From contig OZ005656.1 in NCBI GenBank assembly GCA_963930645.1, positions 272,039,695 to 272,103,694 of the forward strand: a stretch of 64,000 bases of DNA, written 5' to 3'. Positions 1 to 9,276 of this stretch are shown piece after piece. Below the pieces are notes generated by a model that saw nothing but the letters and a program-made list of their open reading frames with translations, had not been told where the DNA came from and searched no databases. The position numbers were made by a program, and so were the translations under genes. Each line of letters begins with the position of its first letter. The stretch's first letter is position 1. The DNA comes from Salticus scenicus. Lineage: Eukaryota > Arthropoda > Arachnida > Araneae > Salticidae.

Positions 1-567
1 CAAACGTACAAAAATTCAGTAATTTATTCACAGAAAATTCCAGAAAAATGCAGGTCTATAAACCAAGTATCAGCTTCAATTCAAACAGTAAACACAGCTT
101 AAACAACAGCTGTCAATAGCAAATCCACAGTACAAACTGTATACCAATAACACTTGAAGCAAGTCTCTCCCAAAGAGGCTTAAGAGCAATGCAAGCACTA
201 GCGACGCTGGCTGAGATCTGAACAGAACTAACTGCCTTGGCGAGGAAGCGCTCCTTATATGCTGTTCCATGGAGCCCAGATTTTTCGAGAAAACTCTAGA
301 AAGTGGTCAACCAATCAACTTACAGCCTCCATATTTGGTATATCCCATATAAGGATTTTCTCGCCAAGGTGGGAAAAAGTCGCCAAATTTGGCGCCAAAT
401 CCATTACGTGCATTACTGGGGCTTTTTAATGCGTTTTTAAGGGAAAATAAGGCTATTTCAATGCTAAAACGACTAGAAATGCACAAAATTAGCACTTTAT
501 CAACTTACTAAGCCTCTTTGAAAGAATTTATACAAAAATAAACACAATTATTTACAATTTCGTAACA
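1..567 (-). repeat. 3' LTR of Gypsy-type element (cut by window edge)
   Basis: This segment is nearly identical to 3665-4252, so it is the second LTR of the same element. Because the coding strand is minus, it is the 3' LTR. It ends at 567 in ...TAACA, the mirror of the right LTR end. Across the 567 shared bases I count five substitutions (all but one clustered near 205-235) plus a 21-bp block, a TCGCCAA-type repeat, missing after about position 370. A minus-strand AATAAA lies near 25 and a TATAAG near 260. The first 44 bases or so of the LTR lie outside the window, so the left target-site duplication cannot be checked. Confidence 0.93.
388..399. promoter_or_regulatory. E2F-like 12-bp palindrome in LTR
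   Basis: TTTGGCGCCAAA is a perfect palindrome matching the consensus site of E2F/DP transcription factors. The same 12 bases recur in the right LTR at 4073-4084 and in the older fragment at 7656-7667. The solo LTR at 20913 has a one-base variant. It lies in the U3 part of the LTR, upstream of the TATA box on the minus strand. The factor assignment is inference from the motif only. Confidence 0.45.
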
Positions 568-584
568 CTGCCCCCCTCCCAAGG
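568..584 (-). other. Polypurine tract of Gypsy-type element
   Basis: Read on the minus strand, this is CCTTGGGAGGGGGGCAG directly abutting the 3' LTR (TGTTACG...). A purine run at this exact place is the plus-strand priming site of LTR retrotransposons. The 213 bases between it and the ORF stop (585-797) form a short 3' untranslated region with no other visible feature. Confidence 0.85.
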
Positions 585-797
585 ACTGCACGTCCCGGGC
601 AGTGCAACCCTTGGTCAAGAGGCGAAACTAAACAAATTTACACAATCTAAAACACAAAAACTAAGTTGCACATAAAGATAACATAGAAATATAAATTAAG
701 TGGGAAATATTTACAAAATTCACAAATATGTACAAATATTTACAGTGCGCATGCGCAAATTTTACCAGTATTTACATTTTAAATTTTAATTTTACCG

Positions 798-3587
798 TTA
801 CTTGTGGTACTTGGCTAGCCTGTTATAGTGCACCAACTTCGGTTTTGATGAAGGTGTTTTAGTGATCCGCACCACTACATCATTCAGCCTTTTTAAGACT
901 GTGTATGGTCCGTCCCAGTTGCACTGTAACTTGGGAGAGAGTCCTTTGCGGCGAACAGGATTCCACAACCAGACCTTCTCTCCTTCCTGGAACTCATGTT
1001 GTGTAGCCTTTAGATCGTACCTTGTCTTCATTTTCTCCGATACAATGTGAATTCGCTCCCGAGCAAAGTTGTGAACGTCCTCAAATCGTGCCTGGAGATC
1101 TTGGATGTACTCCTCGGGCGATGAAGGCGCATCGGGTGGACAACCAAACAGGAGATCACAAGGGAGACGAAGTTCCCGTCCAAACAGCATCTGGGCTGGA
1201 GTATAGCCGGTGGTTTCATGGACAGCACTTCGATAAGCCAGCAGGAACAATGGCAACTTCAAGTCCCAATCTTGCTGGTTCCTTGATACCAGAAGGGAGA
1301 GGTTATTCAGAATGGTACGATTGAACCTCTCGACCATGCCGTCCGACTGGGGATGTAAGGGTGTTGTCCGGGTTTTGTCTATGCCGAGTAGTTCACACAG
1401 TCCTTTGAAAACATCAGAGGTAAAGTTCCTACCTTGGTCGGTATGAAGTTGTAGGGGCGTGCCATACCTTGACACCCATTGCTGCACTAGGACTTCTGCG
1501 ACTGTGCATGCCTCTTGATTGGGAATGGGATATGCCTCAGGCCACTTGGTGAAATAGTCCATCACGACGAGAATGTATTTATTTCCACTGGAGGTCCGTG
1601 GCAAAGGACCCAAGATGTCGATTGCAATCCGTTCAAATGGTGCTCCTACGTTATACCGTTGCAGTCTTCCTCGACTTCGTTTCTGCGGGCCTTTACGTGC
1701 CGCACAAGCATCACAGGATTTACACCATTTCTCCACATCCTCCTTTGCCTTGCACCAGTAGAAGCGTTCCCGAACTTTCTGCAGAGTCTTCATTACCCCA
1801 AAATGGCCTCCGGTAGAGCTACTATGCAGTTGTTCTAAAACAGCTGGAATTTTTGATCTTGGTAAGACAATCTGCCATCTGAAGCTTTTCCCATCATCAG
1901 ATTCCCACTTTCTGTATAATACGCCGTTTCTGATATGAAGAGAGTCCCAAAGTGCCCAATAACTTTTCGTAATGGGACTGAAACTGGAAATGTCCTGCCA
2001 GGTAGGTCTGTTGCTGGTCGTCTCCTTCAGTTGTAATATAGGCTTTACGTCAGGATCTTCCATCTGGGCTTTTCTAAATTCTTCGTCACTCCATGGGTCG
2101 GGATCTTGTTCTGATGGTGTTGCGACAGTAACTTGGCGAACAACTGGCTTTATTCTTTGGTGTTTATCCTCGGTTTTAGAGATGTATTTATGTTCTTCAG
2201 ATGGAGGCTTCCGCAAGAATGCATCTGAATTTTCCCGAAGAGCTCCTTCTGGGTGGCATACTTCAGAGACATTCTTGGTTGCTTCTCTAGGTGTTCTTAC
2301 TGGGCAGCTTCGTTTGATATGCCCGTCTTTTCCACAGCCCCAGCATTTAGTTGTTGGAGTCTTCCCTTCTTTCTTCCTCTCAAGAATGCGTAGTCTTCTA
2401 TTAATTTCTGCAATCATTTCCTGAATCTCTTTAAGATCCTCTTGAGAGCCGTTCACTTTGTCTGCTGTGCTGTTCTGGCGATGTATACAGGAGGCTTGTT
2501 GGGCAGTCTCGAGCTTTAGGGCATACACCAAGGCTGACTCCACATCCTTCACGCCGGAGAGTCTGAGGGCTTTTTGAATATCTGGATCTTCGACAGCATC
2601 AATGAAATATTCTAGAGCCAGATCATTGCGTGTTTCAGGATGACAGTCTGAGAAAGCCAAATGTGAAAGCCTCTGGATGTTTGATGCCAGTTCTTGTAAG
2701 CTTTCCCCTGGTCTCTGGCGACGGGACCTTAGCTGGAGTCGACTATATTCTTTGGACCATTTCGCTCCAAAACGTAGCTCTAGTGCTCTGGTTACAGCAT
2801 CAAAGTCATATCGCTGTTCCTTCGAAAGGGTCTCCAGAATATCTGCGGCGTCGCCCCGCAACGACCCTACCAGATGAGCCGTCTTTGCAACCGAGTCCCA
2901 GCCGTTTGCTTCAGCCACGATGGAGAACTGCGTCTTATATACATGCCAGGAGGAACTGCCGTCGTAGGTAGATAGCTTAATAAATTCGTGATTCTGGCTT
3001 CTTCTCTCTTTCTTTTCAGTTTCCTGGGGCATGGATTCTAACTTTCCTTCTACTTTTCTCTCCAGATCTTCTTCTATTCTCTTCAGTTTACCTTCTATCT
3101 CTGAAAACCTTCCTTTCAGTTCCTGGTCAAAATTTTGTTTAACTTTCGCCTCGACACTCCGTTCTATCCTCGTAACACTCTCTTCAACCTTCATAACATT
3201 TTCTTCTATCTTCATAGCTTTCTCTTCAAAACTCTCTTCTATTTTCAAAACTTTCTCCCCAAAATTTTCTTCTATCTTTATAACTTTCTCTTCAAAATTT
3301 TCTTCTATCTTTATAACTTTCTCTTCTATTCCATCTATTCTGCTTCCCATATCCGATAATTTAGTTTCAATCACTTCCTTTACTGTCGAAAGTTCTCTCT
3401 TCATCTCGTCTTGATTAGATTTGATTTCTTCAGTTAACCCGTCTTTCAACTCTCTCTGTCCTTCTTTCATTTCTCTTTGTCCTTCTTTCATTTCTTCGAT
3501 CAATCCAGATCTTAACTCATTCATCTGAGCAGTGAGTCCTTCTAGAAATTTCTTCATTTCTTGTTCCATAGCTCTCGTTATCACCAT
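798..3587 (-). CDS. Gypsy-type gag-integrase fusion polyprotein (no PR/RT/RNase H)
   Basis: An intact 929-residue ORF. Residues 30-190 are a charged coiled coil with 11-residue repeats (EEKVIKIEENF and variants, about 88-139). Residues 200-370 resemble a retrotransposon Gag capsid. A CCHC zinc knuckle sits at C415, C418, H423, C428. The sequence then passes within about 70 residues to the linker that normally follows RNase H. The integrase follows: zinc site H588, H595, C625, C628 and catalytic D657, D717, E753 with the D-x35-E spacing. A C-terminal GPY-like segment lies near 880-905. Protease, reverse transcriptase and RNase H are missing, whereas a full Gypsy polyprotein is well over 1,300 residues. 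No stop or frameshift marks the junction, and the near-identical LTRs argue that the copy moved in this state, helped by RT from a relative. The start codon lies 13 bases inside the primer site. What is seen is the domain order; trans-mobilisation is inferred. Confidence 0.93.
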   Translation of the reverse strand: MVITRAMEQEMKKFLEGLTAQMNELRSGLIEEMKEGQREMKEGQRELKDGLTEEIKSNQDEMKRELSTVKEVIETKLSDMGSRIDGIEEKVIKIEENFEEKVIKIEENFGEKVLKIEESFEEKAMKIEENVMKVEESVTRIERSVEAKVKQNFDQELKGRFSEIEGKLKRIEEDLERKVEGKLESMPQETEKKERRSQNHEFIKLSTYDGSSSWHVYKTQFSIVAEANGWDSVAKTAHLVGSLRGDAADILETLSKEQRYDFDAVTRALELRFGAKWSKEYSRLQLRSRRQRPGESLQELASNIQRLSHLAFSDCHPETRNDLALEYFIDAVEDPDIQKALRLSGVKDVESALVYALKLETAQQASCIHRQNSTADKVNGSQEDLKEIQEMIAEINRRLRILERKKEGKTPTTKCWGCGKDGHIKRSCPVRTPREATKNVSEVCHPEGALRENSDAFLRKPPSEEHKYISKTEDKHQRIKPVVRQVTVATPSEQDPDPWSDEEFRKAQMEDPDVKPILQLKETTSNRPTWQDISSFSPITKSYWALWDSLHIRNGVLYRKWESDDGKSFRWQIVLPRSKIPAVLEQLHSSSTGGHFGVMKTLQKVRERFYWCKAKEDVEKWCKSCDACAARKGPQKRSRGRLQRYNVGAPFERIAIDILGPLPRTSSGNKYILVVMDYFTKWPEAYPIPNQEACTVAEVLVQQWVSRYGTPLQLHTDQGRNFTSDVFKGLCELLGIDKTRTTPLHPQSDGMVERFNRTILNNLSLLVSRNQQDWDLKLPLFLLAYRSAVHETTGYTPAQMLFGRELRLPCDLLFGCPPDAPSSPEEYIQDLQARFEDVHNFARERIHIVSEKMKTRYDLKATQHEFQEGEKVWLWNPVRRKGLSPKLQCNWDGPYTVLKRLNDVVVRITKTPSSKPKLVHYNRLAKYHK

Positions 3588-3599
3588 TCACAGACAAAT

Positions 3600-3616
3600 C
3601 CCCGCTTCTGACACCA
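3600..3616 (-). other. Primer binding site, tRNA-Leu type
   Basis: On the minus strand, four bases (TTTC) follow the 5' LTR and then TGGTGTCAGAAGCGGGG begins. It is complementary to the 3' end of animal tRNA-Leu (…CCCACTTCTGACACCA), with one mismatch at the C/T position as I recall that tRNA. This fixes the element's orientation and the LTR boundary. Confidence 0.85.
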
Positions 3617-3686
3617 GAAATGTTGCGTACTTGGGGGTTCGTGAGTTGTCTGAGAATGAAAGGCCAAACGTACAAAAATTCAGTAA

Positions 3687-3692
3687 TTTATT
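3687..3692 (-). terminator. Polyadenylation signal in LTR
   Basis: AATAAA on the minus strand, about 230 bases downstream of the TATA-like box in the same LTR. It is repeated in the left LTR. The spacing fits an R region ending in this part of the LTR. Confidence 0.5.
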
Positions 3693-3917
3693 CACAGAAA
3701 ATTCCAGAAAAATGCAGGTCTATAAACCAAGTATCAGCTTCAATTCAAACAGTAAACACAGCTTAAACAACAGCTGTCAATAGCAAATCCACAGTACAAA
3801 CTGTATACCAATAACACTTGAAGCAAGTCTCTCCCAAAGAGGCTTAAGAGCAATGCAAGCACTAGCGAAGCTCGCTGAGATCTGAACTGAACTGACTGCC
3901 TTGGCGAGGAAGCGCTC

Positions 3918-3923
3918 CTTATA
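3918..3923 (-). promoter_or_regulatory. TATA-like box of LTR promoter
   Basis: CATATAAGG on the minus strand inside U3. It is conserved in both LTRs and lies upstream of the primer site and the ORF, where the element's RNA would start. Confidence 0.5.
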
Positions 3924-4072
3924 TGCTGTTCCATGGAGCCCAGATTTTTCGAGAAAACTCTAGAAAGTGGTCAACCAATCAACTTACAGCCTCCATATTT
4001 GGTATATCCCATATAAGGATTTTCTCGCCAAGGTCGCCAAAAAAATCGCCAAGGTGGGAAAAAGTCGCCAAA

Positions 4073-4084
4073 TTTGGCGCCAAA
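4073..4084. promoter_or_regulatory. E2F-like 12-bp palindrome in LTR
   Basis: The TTTGGCGCCAAA copy in the complete 5' LTR. It follows a run of short TCGCCAA repeats, where the two LTRs differ by 21 bp. Confidence 0.45.
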
Positions 4085-4252
4085 TCCATTACGTGCATTA
4101 CTGGGGCTTTTTAATGCGTTTTTAAGGGAAAATAAGGCTATTTCAATGCTAAAACGACTAGAAATGCACAAAATTAGCACTTTATCAACTTACTAAGCCT
4201 CTTTGGAAGAATTTATACAAAAATAAACACAATTATTTACAATTTCGTAACA

Positions 4253-4837
4253 ATATTATAAATGAAAACTCGTGGTATATAAATCTATGCAATTATTAAA
4301 GTAACTGAATTCCTACTTAAAATACCTTCTTTAATTCTAAATCTTTGAAATTTCAGAGATAAAAGTTTAAAATCTCTTTCTTTCTTCTTTATTGCCCATC
4401 TGCGCAGCACTAGTGCGACGTTAAACCCAACCATCCAACCATCCATCCTCTTTCTTTCTTGTTCTTCTTTTTTTTTTTTTTTTTTTTTATATAAAATAAT
4501 TCTAGTACTTCTAGTACGCCAACTAGAAAATTATTGAATTTTCTCTCTAGTCCCTCGTGTTAGTTAATTTTTGTAATGAATAAGATAATTACAGAGTTGC
4601 ATGTATAATGCTGAAATTTAAATTTAATCATTAAAGTAATATAGCGTTAAATATACACACTCATTCAACTTATGAATGATAAAATCCATAAATTTAAAGA
4701 TAAGATTTTTTTTATTTATTTTTTTTATAAACTTATTATTTGAGCAAATATTATTCATTCAAAACATAAAATTTACAAATAATCGCATTTATTAATTAGG
4801 TTACTTTCGCGCGTAATCTAACTTCTTTAATAAATAC
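4253..4837. other. AT-rich non-coding; possible SINE tail
   Basis: No ORF. At about 4395-4446 there is a C-rich stretch (TGCGCAGCACTAGTGCGACG, then repeated CCAACCATCCAACC) resembling the 3' tail of arthropod SINEs, followed by a pyrimidine/poly-T run. The rest is AT-rich sequence with homopolymers. Confidence 0.3.
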
Positions 4838-5093
4838 AGCCTCATTAGTGACCGAGTAGTTCTGCGCTCAAAGCTGGTAGACGGGAAGTACCATGTTCGA
4901 TCACAAGTAGCGCTCATCGACTATAGCCGTTCGGACTTTACCGTGGTTTTTAGTACGAAACTCGTGTAAATACAGGTTAGGAGCCCTTATAACATACTTC
5001 AAACACACATGGAGGGCTTTTCACCTATAGGCTTAGGACCCTAGTCCTAGTGTATAGTCAATCGGCCTTAAGCCACACACCCAACCTTTCACG
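4838..5093 (+). repeat. tRNA-derived SINE, copy 1 (degraded)
   Basis: The head carries a tRNA-like A box (GACCGAGTAGTTCTGCGCTC, about 4850-4869) and a B box (GTTCGATCA, 4895-4903). The body ends in CTTAGGACCCTAGTCC...GTCAATCGGCC...CCACACACCCAACC. The same head and tail occur inverted at 12650-12866, so this is a family rather than a chance match. The head most resembles tRNA-Ser/Leu (GGCCGAGCGGTT in the better copy). The A and B boxes would serve as an internal RNA polymerase III promoter. Confidence 0.8.
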
Positions 5094-5857
5094 AATAGAA
5101 AATTTGCAGGGAAGGAGAAAAATACACTACGGCAAAGAAAATTAAAAGAATCGGAATATCAAATAATTTAGTTTTATGTGAATGAAAAACATTTGTGAAG
5201 AAAATAATTTACAATATTTTTGAAAATGTAAACGATATTTTCTCTACAAAAATCAGAAATTTAGATTTTTTTTAATTTTATTTTTATTGAATATGTAATA
5301 CTAAACGTCTCTAAAGTAATAATGTGCTCTGTCATTAAAAATAATTTAAATAATGTTTCTGCCTTTAAAAATAATTTAAAAAGAGAAATAAAGCGGTAAT
5401 TTGTATCTATTTTTAGATTTCTTTCTTTCTTTCTTTCTTTTTTTAAATCAGAATTTTTAAATCTATGTAAGAGAAATAAAATAATAAAAATTTGTCATAA
5501 TATTAATTCATTCAAGATTCTATGGTAATTGAATTTCTATATCAAATATCTTCTCGAATTTTAACTCTTAAAATTTTCAGGGATTATATTTAACATTTCG
5601 CTGTGTTAAATGGTGAATTTCAACTAGAAGATTATTGGATTTATATTCTCAAGTTAGTTAATTAATTTTAAAAATGAATAATATATTTTTAAGTCTCATG
5701 CCTAATACCTGAGATTTAAATTTTAATCAGTATATATGTAAATAAATGTGTATCTTTATTAAATTAATCAAAGCTACTTTATATAATTAAAAGCACTTCA
5801 ACAGTTGTTTTTATAATAAATTCTATTAGAATTTTTTTCTTTCTTTCTTTTCTTTTC
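5094..5857. other. AT-rich non-coding
   Basis: No coding signal. Contains short (CTTT)n runs at about 5418-5442 and 5832-5860. I see no family assignment. Confidence 0.5.
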
Positions 5858-6700
5858 TTTTTAGTGCTAGAGGCCTATTTCAGTCGGTACAGTTGTCGAA
5901 TTTTTATAATACACTCTTAATAGTGCTAAGGGCCTATTTCAGTCGGTTTATTGAATGGGGATTTATTGAATGAAGTCCCCCCAAGGCACAACTTTGACAT
6001 GTATCCCCCCAGGCCCAACTTTGACATGAGTCCCCCCCAAGGTACCCCTATTTCAGTCGGTACAGCGTTGTCGAATTTTTATAATACACTCTTAATAGTG
6101 CTAAGGGCCTGTTTCAGTCGGTTTATTGAATGGGGATTTATTGAATGAAGTCCCCGCAAGGCACAACTTTGACATGAGTCCCCCCCAGGCCAACTTTGAC
6201 ATGAGTCCCCCCCCAAGGTACAACTTTGACATGAGTACCCCCAAGGCCCAACTTTGACATGAGTCCCCCCCCCAGGCCCGACTTTGACATGAGTCCCCCC
6301 CAAGGTACCCCTATTTCAGTCGGTACAGCGTTGTCGAATTTTTATAATACACTCTTAATAGTGCTAAGGGCCTATTTCAGTCGGTTTATTGAATGGGGAT
6401 TTATTGAATGAAGTCCCCCCAAGGCACAACTTTGACATGAGTCCCCCCCAGGCCCAACTTTGACATGAGTCCCCCCCCAAGGTACAAATTTGACATGAGT
6501 CCCCCCCAAGGCCCAACTTTGACATGAGTCCCCCCAAGGCCCAACTTTGACATGAGTCCCCCCCAGGCCCAACTTTGACATGAGTCCCCCCAAGGCCCAA
6601 CTTTGACATGAGTCCCCCCAAGGTACAACTTTGACATGAGTCCCCCCCCCCAAGGCACACCTTTGACATGAGTCCCCCCCCCAAGGCACACCTCCCCCTC
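5858..6700. repeat. Two-level tandem repeat with C-rich minisatellite
   Basis: A module of GTGCTAAGGGCCTATTTCAG plus TCGGTTTATTGAATGGGG begins at 5923, 6098 and 6361, with a diverged start at 5861. Inside each module sits an array of about 27-31-bp units, consensus near CAACTTTGACATGAGTCCCC plus CCAAGGCC, at about 5975-6046, 6150-6310 and 6413-6695. Unit number grows from left to right (about 2, 5 and 9). Runs of 5-10 C occur in every unit. The long minus-strand frames here (repeating THVKVGP/MSKLGLG) are repeat artefacts, not genes. Confidence 0.9.
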
Positions 6701-6702
6701 AT

Positions 6703-6903
6703 TGGGAAAAAGAGAAAAAACGTTGTTTTGCGGCTATAAGACAGTTTGGACTTCCAACGTTATTTGTTACAATATCTGCAGCTGAAACACATTGGTTTGA
6801 TTTAATGAAAACTTTATCATGGAATTTAGATCGTCACGAATTAACTAAAGAAGAATTTGTCGATATTAACAAGTTTAGCAGTAGGCCTCTGACACTAAAT
6901 TAA
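6703..6903 (+). pseudogene. Helitron-like N-terminal domain fragment
   Basis: An open frame from 6703 to a TAA at 6901-6903 translates to a 66-residue piece containing IRQFGLPTLFVTISAAETHW. This matches the core of the Helitron-like N-terminal domain, which precedes the Rep (HUH) and helicase domains of Helitron transposases (typical core: RQLG.PT.F.T.SAAE). Nothing on either side continues the protein: the minisatellite lies upstream and AT-rich DNA downstream. It is a small relic, possibly carried with the neighbouring repeat. The assignment rests on motif recall. Confidence 0.7.
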
Positions 6904-7586
6904 AATCTGTCAATGTCAGATTTTCATGTTTTAAATAATGAAATAATGTCGTGTCTGTATAATATATATATATTTTTAATGCAGCCATGGTATTTTCATC
7001 TAACAGTATAAAAGAGGAACAAATTTCAAAAAGTAGTCATTCCAGCAATCAGAATTACGGGAAAGCGAGTAACGACATCTGCCCCCCCCCCCCCAAAAAA
7101 AAGTAAAAAAATAAAATAAATAAAATAAAAATAAATAAAATAAATATATAAAAATAAAATAAGTAAATAATAAAAAAAAAAATAAAAGATAAAAAAAAAT
7201 AAATAAATAAAAAATATATATAAAAATAAAATAAGTAAATAAATAAAAATAAATAAAATATAAAATAAATAAATAGAAATAAATAAATAAATAAAAAAGC
7301 ATTAACTAAATCTGAAGCTTTTTCTTCTTCACATGATATGGTAAGCGTTTTAGAAATATAAATCTTATGAAATGGGGTAATATTGAATAATTTTAGCGGA
7401 ATAAAAGTCAAACTCTTGGTTCGTGGACCATGAATGTTAAACTATGAAAAAACGTTTTTACACATACAAGGTTTCAATGTTCGCTGATCCGAACTATAAT
7501 TATACGTTTTACCTGGCCAGTGTAAGATAAACCACAGCTACTACAAATACTATATAATTATAAGATTAAAATATATATATATATAT
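6904..7586. other. Low-complexity AT-rich DNA
   Basis: 7081-7094 is a C run followed by A. 7095-7294 is a (AAATA)n-like, almost C-free tract, which explains the long hydrophobic frames on the minus strand. The remainder is AT-rich with no recognised feature. Confidence 0.7.
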
Positions 7587-8277
7587 ACCATGTTTTTAAA
7601 TAGCTTAAACTTCTCTTTAAAACGCATTAAAAAGCTCCAATAGGCAGGTAATGGATTTGGCGCCAAATTTGACAACTTTTTGCCCTTGGCGACTTTTTTG
7701 GCGACTTTTGGCGAGAAAATTCTTATTATCGATATTCCAAAGATGGACTTTCTAATGTGATTGGTTAAAGAGTTACAGGAAATTTGAATTTAAAAAAAAA
7801 AGTTGGTTTTAAAAATAAAATATTAATCCTTTCCGAACAACATATATTTGCATCATGAACTGCATTAGCACTTTATCATTGTGTGGAAAATCTTTAAAAT
7901 GATAACGACGTCAATTTTTGCCAAATGCATAATTTAACTTTTAACAATTTTTTAACGCTCACGTTTAATCAAATGTATTTATTTTTAGGTCGAAAGAAAA
8001 TTAACTCGTAAATTTTTTTTGGCAACAATTAAATTATAGTTAATATTTTAATGGCTATTTTTATTGCTATTAGGAGCTTATTATTTTCACATTTTAATTA
8101 ATTAAAAGAAAACTATTCGAAAATTCGAAAATCTGACTTCGAAGTATTGTGTTGTCACCGGGTTCTGAGCTACTGTGAAAGTTTCAAATGTCTAGCTAGT
8201 CGGGAAGTTAGTTAAAAATCGATTGCAAGATTCGTCCCTGACAAACACACAAGAATCGAAGTTAATAAAAACATGGT
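7587..8277. mobile_element. TIR element (family D), copy 1, with LTR fragment inside
   Basis: The left end ACCATGTTTTTA (7587) is mirrored by TAAAAACATGGT at 8266-8277, flanked by TA on both sides, as expected of a Tc1/mariner-type MITE. The segment from 7870 onward and the tail (TTTCAAATGTCTAGCTAGTC…, about 8187) recur at 27209-27720 and 27766-28177. A piece of Gypsy LTR occupies 7599-7790. No coding capacity. Confidence 0.65.
7599..7790 (+). repeat. Diverged Gypsy LTR fragment
   Basis: Contains GCATTAAAAAGCTCC, TTTGGCGCCAAATTTG and a GGCGACTTTTTTGGCGACTT segment. This is the reverse complement of the central part of the LTR at 3621-4252, so the fragment is in the element's sense direction on the plus strand. 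It lacks both LTR ends. Confidence 0.8.
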
Positions 8278-8598
8278 AAAATGGCACATTCAATAACATT
8301 TGCATTTGACTGTTTCAAGTTAGTTTTTTTTTATTTTTATTAATCGGACAAAGAGTAACTCTGAACCACATTAAGTAGAAAATTAGCGGCATGACGTAAT
8401 GTTAAACAAAATTTCCTTAGAGCAGCGCTGTCTTAAGCGGTTGGGCCGCAAAGAACAACCAGAAACAAAGAATTAGAAGTAGAATTGAAATACAACGACT
8501 TTCGTATTATACAAACATAACAATTTTATTTGTTGCAATCATTAGTTTTTAAATTATTACAAAAGCAAAAGGTATAAGTAAGTTTTTCTGCAGTGCGG

Positions 8599-8633
<35 letters not shown>

Positions 8634-8889
8634 TCGCTTAGTGTATAATATGCTATCAGCTAAACTTAAAAATAAATAACTTCAGAAAAATAAATTTTTT
8701 TTATTTTGAAGTTCGTATTAGGTTACTACTTAAAAAATTGATGAAAATCGTCAAGTTTGAAGCCATATTAATTATATAGCTATATATATATTATATAGCT
8801 ATATATTATATATTAATTATAAAGCCATATTAGCCAACTTTGGATTTTTTTAAAAAATAATTGTAGGTGCTATAATTGAACGTGGAATT
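8278..8889. other. AT-rich non-coding
   Basis: Holds a poly-T run (8601-8632) and a strong AT palindrome around 8766-8830 (repeated TATATAGCTATATATAT). No coding signal. Confidence 0.5.
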
Positions 8890-9106
8890 GAAGGGGGGTG
8901 GAGTTAATCCCCCCCCCCCCCCCACACACACACAGAATTATATGTCAAATAAAACTGTTTCTAAATCTATTTTAGATTATTCTTAAAGTACATTGAACTT
9001 TATTATCTTAACATATTGATCTTACGACACAATCTGCAATCTATATTTACAGAATAGAAATGCACGGTAAGAGGAAGTCGTGTGAGTGGCACACTAGATT
9101 ATTGAA
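8890..9106 (+). repeat. Family B repeat, 3' end only
   Basis: A G-rich then C-rich stretch is followed by the conserved terminal block ending GAAGTCGTGTGAGTGGCACA plus CTAGATTATT. The same terminal block ends the copies at 18248 and 57140. The end contains a short hairpin (GTGTG...CACAC). Confidence 0.65.
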
Positions 9107-9276
9107 ATTACTTTTGTAATAAAAAAAAAATATATATATGCATTAAATATATCAAAAGATTAAATAAATGTGCTTTGATCAAGCATCGGCTAATTACATA
9201 TTGAAGAGGAAAAAAAATTATAGGAAATAGTAGTGATTTCGGAGTTCCAGTGTATGGGAAACATTGGTAATTTAAG

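Larger units (their letters stand above)
3621..4252 (-). repeat. 5' LTR of Gypsy-type element, complete (632 bp)
   Basis: Begins TGTTGCGTAC and ends TTCGTAACA on the plus strand. In element orientation it runs from 4252 to 3621. The right flank starts ATAT, the same four bases that flank the solo LTR at 20913. It carries a minus-strand TATA-like TATAAG (3918-3923), an AATAAA (3687-3692) and the 12-bp palindrome at 4073-4084. This gives a conventional U3-R-U5 order. Related LTRs occur at 7599, 20913, 30857 and 36170. Confidence 0.94.

Noticed and set aside
1022..3783. Plus-strand frames opposite the gag-integrase gene (100-150 residues).
   Set aside because: Antisense shadows of the real minus-strand ORF; no domain and no start context.
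6079..6702. Several overlapping minus-strand frames of 74-112 residues (repeating THVKVGP, MSKLGLG).
   Set aside because: They read through the C-rich minisatellite in all three frames, which shows that the openness comes from repeat composition, not coding.
7000..7411. Minus-strand hydrophobic frames of 100 and 118 residues rich in F, Y, L and I.
   Set aside because: Product of an (AAATA)n low-complexity tract; no conserved protein pattern.
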